Below, piece by piece: positions 60,437 through 64,000 of a stretch of 64,000 nt of DNA (positions are counted from its first letter, which is position 1; every line of letters starts with the position of its first letter). The position numbers and the translations under genes are program-made. Location: positions 1 through 64,000 of the forward strand of contig CALXIA010000008.1 of the NCBI GenBank assembly GCA_944388245.1, written 5' to 3'. The stretch comes from an uncultured Gemmiger sp. Its GTDB lineage: Bacteria > Bacillota > Clostridia > Oscillospirales > Ruminococcaceae. The notes beneath the pieces were generated by a model, which did not search any database, was not told the DNA's origin, and saw nothing but the letters and a program-made list of their open reading frames with translations.

Positions 60437-61558
60437 ATGCGCAATCAGTACGATTATCTGATCGTGGGCGCGGGCCTGTTCGGCGCGGTGTTTGCCCACG
60501 AGGCGGCCAAGCACGGCCGCAAATGCCTGGTCATCGACAAGCGCGGCCACATCGCCGGCAACATCCACTGCGAGGTGGTGGCGGGCATCCGGGTGCACCA
60601 GTACGGCGCCCACATCTTCCACACCTCCGACGAGCGGGTGTGGGAGTATGTGAACCGGTTCGCCCGGTTCAACCACTATGTGAACAGCCCCATCGCCATC
60701 TACAAGGACGAGCTGTACAACCTGCCCTTCAACATGAACACCTTCTCCAAGATGTGGGGGGTGCGCACCCCGGCCGAGGCCAAGGCGGTGATCGAGGAGC
60801 AGATCGCCCAGCTGAACATCACCGAGCCGAAAAACCTGGAGGAACAGGCCCTCAAGCTGGTGGGCCGGGACGTGTACGAAAAGCTGGTCAAGGGCTACAC
60901 CGAAAAGCAGTGGGGCCGCCCCTGTACCGAGCTGCCCGCCTTTATCATCCGGCGGCTGCCGCTGCGGTTTGTCTACGACAACAACTATTTCTCCGACCCG
61001 CACCAGGGCATCCCGATGGGCGGCTACGACGCCATCGTGGAGCAGCTGCTGGGGGACGCGGAGGTGCGGCTGAACACCGACTACTTCGACCTGATCGCGG
61101 CCGAGCCGGAGATCGCCGCCCGCACGGTGTTCACCGGCCAGATCGACCAGTTCTTCCATTTCTGCTACGGGCCGCTGGAGTACCGCACCGTGCGGTTTGA
61201 GACCGAGCTGCTCAGCCACACCGGCAACTACCAGGGCAACGCGGTGGTCAACTACACCGACCGGGAGGTGCCCTACACCCGCGTGATCGAGCACAAGCAC
61301 TTTGAGTTCGGCGCGGGCGACGAGGACAAGACGGTGATCAGCCGGGAGTACTCCACCGAGTGGACCCCCGGCGCCGAGCCCTACTACCCGGTGAACGACG
61401 AAAAGAACAACGCCCTGTACCAGAAGTACAAGGCGCTGGCGGCCGATCGGCCGGACGTGATCTTCGGCGGCCGGCTGGGCCAGTACCGCTACTACGACAT
61501 GGACAAGGTGATCGCCGCCGCCCTGGACGCGGCGGAACAGGAGTTCGCCGGTCTGTGA
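60437..61558 (+). CDS. glf: UDP-galactopyranose mutase
   Basis: A 373-residue FAD enzyme converting UDP-galactopyranose to UDP-galactofuranose, the donor for galactofuranose polymers. The Rossmann FAD motif VGAGLFGAVFA is at residues 10-20, with YGAHIFHTSDERVW near 55, the WGVRTPAEA segment near 105, YTEKQWGRPC near 155 and GRLGQYRYYDMD near the end. Length is normal. AAAGGAGAAGAAAGG lies before the ATG. Together with the GT2 gene it indicates a galactofuranosyl glycan. Confidence 0.96.
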   Translation: MRNQYDYLIVGAGLFGAVFAHEAAKHGRKCLVIDKRGHIAGNIHCEVVAGIRVHQYGAHIFHTSDERVWEYVNRFARFNHYVNSPIAIYKDELYNLPFNMNTFSKMWGVRTPAEAKAVIEEQIAQLNITEPKNLEEQALKLVGRDVYEKLVKGYTEKQWGRPCTELPAFIIRRLPLRFVYDNNYFSDPHQGIPMGGYDAIVEQLLGDAEVRLNTDYFDLIAAEPEIAARTVFTGQIDQFFHFCYGPLEYRTVRFETELLSHTGNYQGNAVVNYTDREVPYTRVIEHKHFEFGAGDEDKTVISREYSTEWTPGAEPYYPVNDEKNNALYQKYKALAADRPDVIFGGRLGQYRYYDMDKVIAAALDAAEQEFAGL

Positions 61559-61579
61559 CCAAAATACCGCATACGAATC

Positions 61580-61614
61580 AACGCCCCGGCGGGCTTTGCC
61601 CGCCGGGGCGTTTT
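61580..61614 (+). terminator. terminator after glf
   Basis: A 15-bp perfect stem (AACGCCCCGGCGGGC with GCCCGCCGGGGCGTT, TTT loop) followed by TTGC; the convergent minus-strand gene can share it. Confidence 0.75.
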
Positions 61615-61635
61615 GCTGGTGCAGGGAGGGGAAAA

Positions 61636-62991
61636 TCAGGCGGGCGCGTTCGCCTTGGTATGGCTCAGGCCGCGCAGCTGCTCGGCCTGCTGCTGCAGCA
61701 TCCGGCTGGTGGCCGAGCTCTCCTGGGCGGAGGCGGCGGTCATCTGCACCAGATGCGAGACCGACTCGATCTCGTCGTGGATGTTATGGACCATGCCGTT
61801 CTGCTCCTCGGCCATCTCCGAGATCTCGCCGGTGTGGGCCGCCACCATATCCACGCTGGCCTTGATGGACTCCAGCGCGGAGGCGGTGTTGTCGGCCACC
61901 TGGTTGCCGTTCTGGATGGCCCGCAGGCACTGGTCGATCAGTTCGCCGGTGCCCTTGGCCGCCTCGGCGCTCTTGCTGGCCAGGCTGCGCACCTCGTCCG
62001 CCACCACGGCGAAGCCCTTGCCGGCCTGCCCGGCCCGGGCGGCCTCCACCGCTGCGTTGAGGGCCAGGATGTTGGTCTGGAAGGCGATGGAATCGATGGT
62101 CTGCATCACCCGCTCGATGGCCAGCGAACTCTCCCGGATCTCGGACATGGCGTGCAGCATCTCCTGCATGTGGGTGGTGCCGGCCTCCACCTGCTGCTGC
62201 ATGCTCTGGGCCTCCTGGCGCATCTGCTGGGCGCGGCTGGCGGTATCCTTCACCTTGTCGGTCATCTGGCCGGCGGCGCTGCTGAGCCGGTCCATCGAGG
62301 TGGACTGCTCCGACGCGCCCCGGGCCAGGCTGTCCGCCTGTTCGGCCAGGGTCTGGGCGTCACCGTTCACCTGGTCCGCGATCTGGTTCATCTGCTCCAG
62401 CAAAGCGGATTGCTGGGCGAAGAGTTTCTGCTCCTCACGGCGGCGGGCGTCCAGCTGGCGGAACAGCTTCTGCGCCTCCTGCCGGCTCTTGTTGGCCTCA
62501 TCCAGATACCGGTGCACGATGCGGATGGCGCTCTGCATCAGCAGCGAGCTGACCAGAATGGCCACCAGACATTCCACCAGCTGAATGATGGGGGCCACCA
62601 GCGCGCCGTCGGTGACGCTCAACAGGATCACCTCGGCCACAAAGGCCACCACGCTGAACCCGGTGCAGAGCATCACCAGGCCGGTGTCCAGCAGCAGGGT
62701 GTTGAGGGCAATGGCGCAGATGTACAGCGGGGTGCTGGGCAGGAAATTGCCGGTGGAAGAGGCCGACATCAACACGATCAGGTTGACATACACCGCGTAC
62801 AGCCGGGCAAAGAGCAAAGCGTTGCGCTCATTGGCCAGCAGCAGCGTGGGAATGACCAGCAATGCCGTGATGGCAAGCAGGAAAAAGGCGTTGAGAAACT
62901 TCAGTTCGGCCAGATACATGAGCGAGAACAGCAGACACGACCCTCCCAGGATCTTGGCGCACAGTTTCAGCGGCTTTACACGTTCGATCAA
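61636..62991 (-). CDS. methyl-accepting chemotaxis-like protein without a ligand domain
   Basis: A 451-residue receptor-like protein. Six transmembrane helices fill about residues 10-155, with no periplasmic sensing domain and no HAMP; the C-terminal 290 residues form the signalling coiled coil. The conserved hairpin tip appears as NILALNAAVEAARAGQAGKG with FAVVADEVRSLASKSAEAAKGT. I start at TTG 62991 because GGAGGG lies seven bases before it; a longer frame to 63099 has no site. Other chemotaxis-like genes lie in the trio at 2512-5060. Confidence 0.88.
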   Translation of the reverse strand: MIERVKPLKLCAKILGGSCLLFSLMYLAELKFLNAFFLLAITALLVIPTLLLANERNALLFARLYAVYVNLIVLMSASSTGNFLPSTPLYICAIALNTLLLDTGLVMLCTGFSVVAFVAEVILLSVTDGALVAPIIQLVECLVAILVSSLLMQSAIRIVHRYLDEANKSRQEAQKLFRQLDARRREEQKLFAQQSALLEQMNQIADQVNGDAQTLAEQADSLARGASEQSTSMDRLSSAAGQMTDKVKDTASRAQQMRQEAQSMQQQVEAGTTHMQEMLHAMSEIRESSLAIERVMQTIDSIAFQTNILALNAAVEAARAGQAGKGFAVVADEVRSLASKSAEAAKGTGELIDQCLRAIQNGNQVADNTASALESIKASVDMVAAHTGEISEMAEEQNGMVHNIHDEIESVSHLVQMTAASAQESSATSRMLQQQAEQLRGLSHTKANAPA

Positions 62992-63141
62992 AGCGTATCC
63001 CTCCAGCAGCCCGGTTATGATGGGCCGCGTCAGGCGGCCCCGATGATATATATATACATTATCGTCGATCTTTGGGAAAAAGAAAAGAGAATCCGGCAAC
63101 TTTTTGTTGCAAAAACCGCAATAGTTCCGCTTTGAGGGGGA

Positions 63142-63942
63142 TCACAGCCGGGGCGAGGGGGTATAAAACTCAAAGATCACCGCGTCCCAGCGGCCCCGGT
63201 TGGCAAAGCCGGGCCGGGCGGTCCAGAATACCCCGGTGGCCCCCAGCAGCCGGCACAGCCGCACGCTCAGGTTGGGCGCCCCGCCGCCCCAGGCCATAAA
63301 CTGCGGCCGGGCGATCAGGTTGCCCAGCCCCCGGCTCAAAAAGAAGGCCCGCCGGTGGCAGCAGCTGTACTGCCGCGCCGGGTTCAGCAGCTGGCCCCGC
63401 AGGATATCCGGGGCGTTGCGCCGGAACCAGGCCACGATCCGCGGATCAAAACTCTCCACACAGTAGGGCCCATCGTAGGCCCGCAGCAGGGCCAGCGTCT
63501 TTTCGCACAGTTCCGCGCGGCGGGGCCCGCTCTTCAGTTCCACGATCAGGGGCTGGCGGCCCGCCACCGTGGCCAGCACGTCCCGGAACAGCGGGATGGT
63601 CTGGTCGGTGCCCCCCAGCCGCAACTCCTGCAGCTGGGCGAAAGTGCGGCTGTCCACCCGGCCGTCTGCCCCGGTCATCCGGGGCAGATCGTCGTCGTGA
63701 AACACCACCACCTGGCCGTCCCGGCTCAGCTGCACGTCCAGCTCGCTGCCGTAGCCCGCCTCGGTGGCCGCGGCAAAGGCGGGCAGGCTGTTCTCCGGCA
63801 CCGAGCCGTCCTTTGAGTGCAGGCCCCGATGGGCGAAATTCCGGCCGGTCACCATCCGCCGGGCCGCCGCGCAGCCCCGGCCGGGCAGAATACAGAACAC
63901 CCAGCCCACCGCCAGCGCGGCCAGTACGATCCAGATCCACAT
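63142..63942 (-). CDS. glycerophosphodiester phosphodiesterase with N-terminal membrane anchor
   Basis: A 266-residue GDPD enzyme that splits glycerophosphodiesters (from lipid head groups or teichoic-type polymers) to glycerol-3-phosphate and an alcohol. After one transmembrane helix (about residues 2-20) come the catalytic features FAHRGLHSKDGSVPENS, GSELDVQLSRDG and VVFHDDDLPRMTG (about 36-95). ATG 63942 follows GGGGAGGAAAC. The promoter -10 TACAAT (63993-63998) lies at the window edge. Confidence 0.92.
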   Translation of the reverse strand: MWIWIVLAALAVGWVFCILPGRGCAAARRMVTGRNFAHRGLHSKDGSVPENSLPAFAAATEAGYGSELDVQLSRDGQVVVFHDDDLPRMTGADGRVDSRTFAQLQELRLGGTDQTIPLFRDVLATVAGRQPLIVELKSGPRRAELCEKTLALLRAYDGPYCVESFDPRIVAWFRRNAPDILRGQLLNPARQYSCCHRRAFFLSRGLGNLIARPQFMAWGGGAPNLSVRLCRLLGATGVFWTARPGFANRGRWDAVIFEFYTPSPRL

Positions 63943-63992
63943 ACTTGTTTCCTCCCCTTGAGGCCCCGCGCGGGGCCCCGGCTTTCCCATCC

Positions 63993-63998
63993 ATTGTA
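63993..63998 (-). promoter_or_regulatory. -10 element of the phosphodiesterase gene
   Basis: TACAAT on the minus strand, 50 bases before the start; its -35 would lie past the window. The leader contains the palindrome GGCCCCGCGCGGGGCC. Confidence 0.45.
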
Positions 63999-64000
63999 CC

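Overview
The window is GC-rich (most genes have G or C in nearly every third codon position). Genes carry strong AGGAGG-type ribosome sites and TTGACA/TATAAT promoters. The gene content points to a strictly anaerobic, low-oxygen-tolerance Firmicute of the gut Clostridia, most likely an Oscillospirales/Ruminococcaceae relative. Supporting features are a flavodiiron protein, an iron-sulfur flavoprotein, a cysteine-type sulfatase, Gram-positive lipoproteins, a LytTR/GHKL two-component pair, and a purine pathway finished by PurO plus a stand-alone AICAR transformylase. The taxonomic placement is inference from content, not from a search.

Layout. 1-5.1 kb: a low-GC remnant of an APH-type phosphotransferase, a hairpin repeat, a MATE pump with an attenuator-like leader, then a FapA-like / CheX-like / CheY-like signalling trio. 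5.2-5.5 kb: three tRNAs (Gln, His, Arg). 5.7-7.5 kb: inorganic pyrophosphatase and flavodiiron protein. 7.6-12.0 kb: complete pstS-pstC-pstA-pstB-phoU phosphate operon behind Pho-box-like repeats. 12.0-18.6 kb: iron-sulfur flavoprotein, two more MATE pumps, a DUF5662 protein, a PF06541 membrane protein and a Y-family DNA polymerase. 18.6-31.8 kb: a ten-gene purine operon on the minus strand, order purE-purC-purF-purM-purN-purO-AICARFT-purD-purL-purB, with its own promoter, a ~175-nt leader ending in a terminator hairpin, and a final terminator. 32.0-34.6 kb: DUF3783, ApbE lipoprotein and two GNAT acetyltransferases. 34.7-35.5 kb: a low-GC, probably acquired gene. 35.5-38.6 kb: DAHP synthase, YbaK-type deacylase, thioredoxin, a cysteine-rich protein and a TetR regulator. 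38.7-43.2 kb: ABC ATPase plus a giant FtsX-like permease, divergent from tetR across a block of TTCACA direct repeats. 43.3-49.9 kb: DUF1294 protein, sulfatase, tRNA-Glu and tRNA-Asn, half-size ABC exporter with an XRE-TPR regulator, NCS2 purine/uracil permease. 50.0-50.7 kb: flavodoxin behind a metalloregulator-like operator.

50.7-61.6 kb is a co-oriented glycan block: a LytTR response regulator and GHKL kinase, a membrane-anchored circularly permuted GH3 glycosidase, a second cytoplasmic-type GH3, a GtrA-like membrane protein, a GT2 glycosyltransferase and UDP-galactopyranose mutase. Together they look like regulated turnover and synthesis of a cell-envelope or host/plant glycan containing galactofuranose. 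The window closes with a chemoreceptor-like protein without a ligand domain and a membrane-anchored glycerophosphodiester phosphodiesterase.

The most unusual signals are the glycan block with its permuted tethered GH3, the unassigned purine-operon leader, the kinase-less FapA/CheX/CheY trio, the MATE-pump leader terminators, and the TTCACA repeat array. None is demonstrably a new system from sequence alone.
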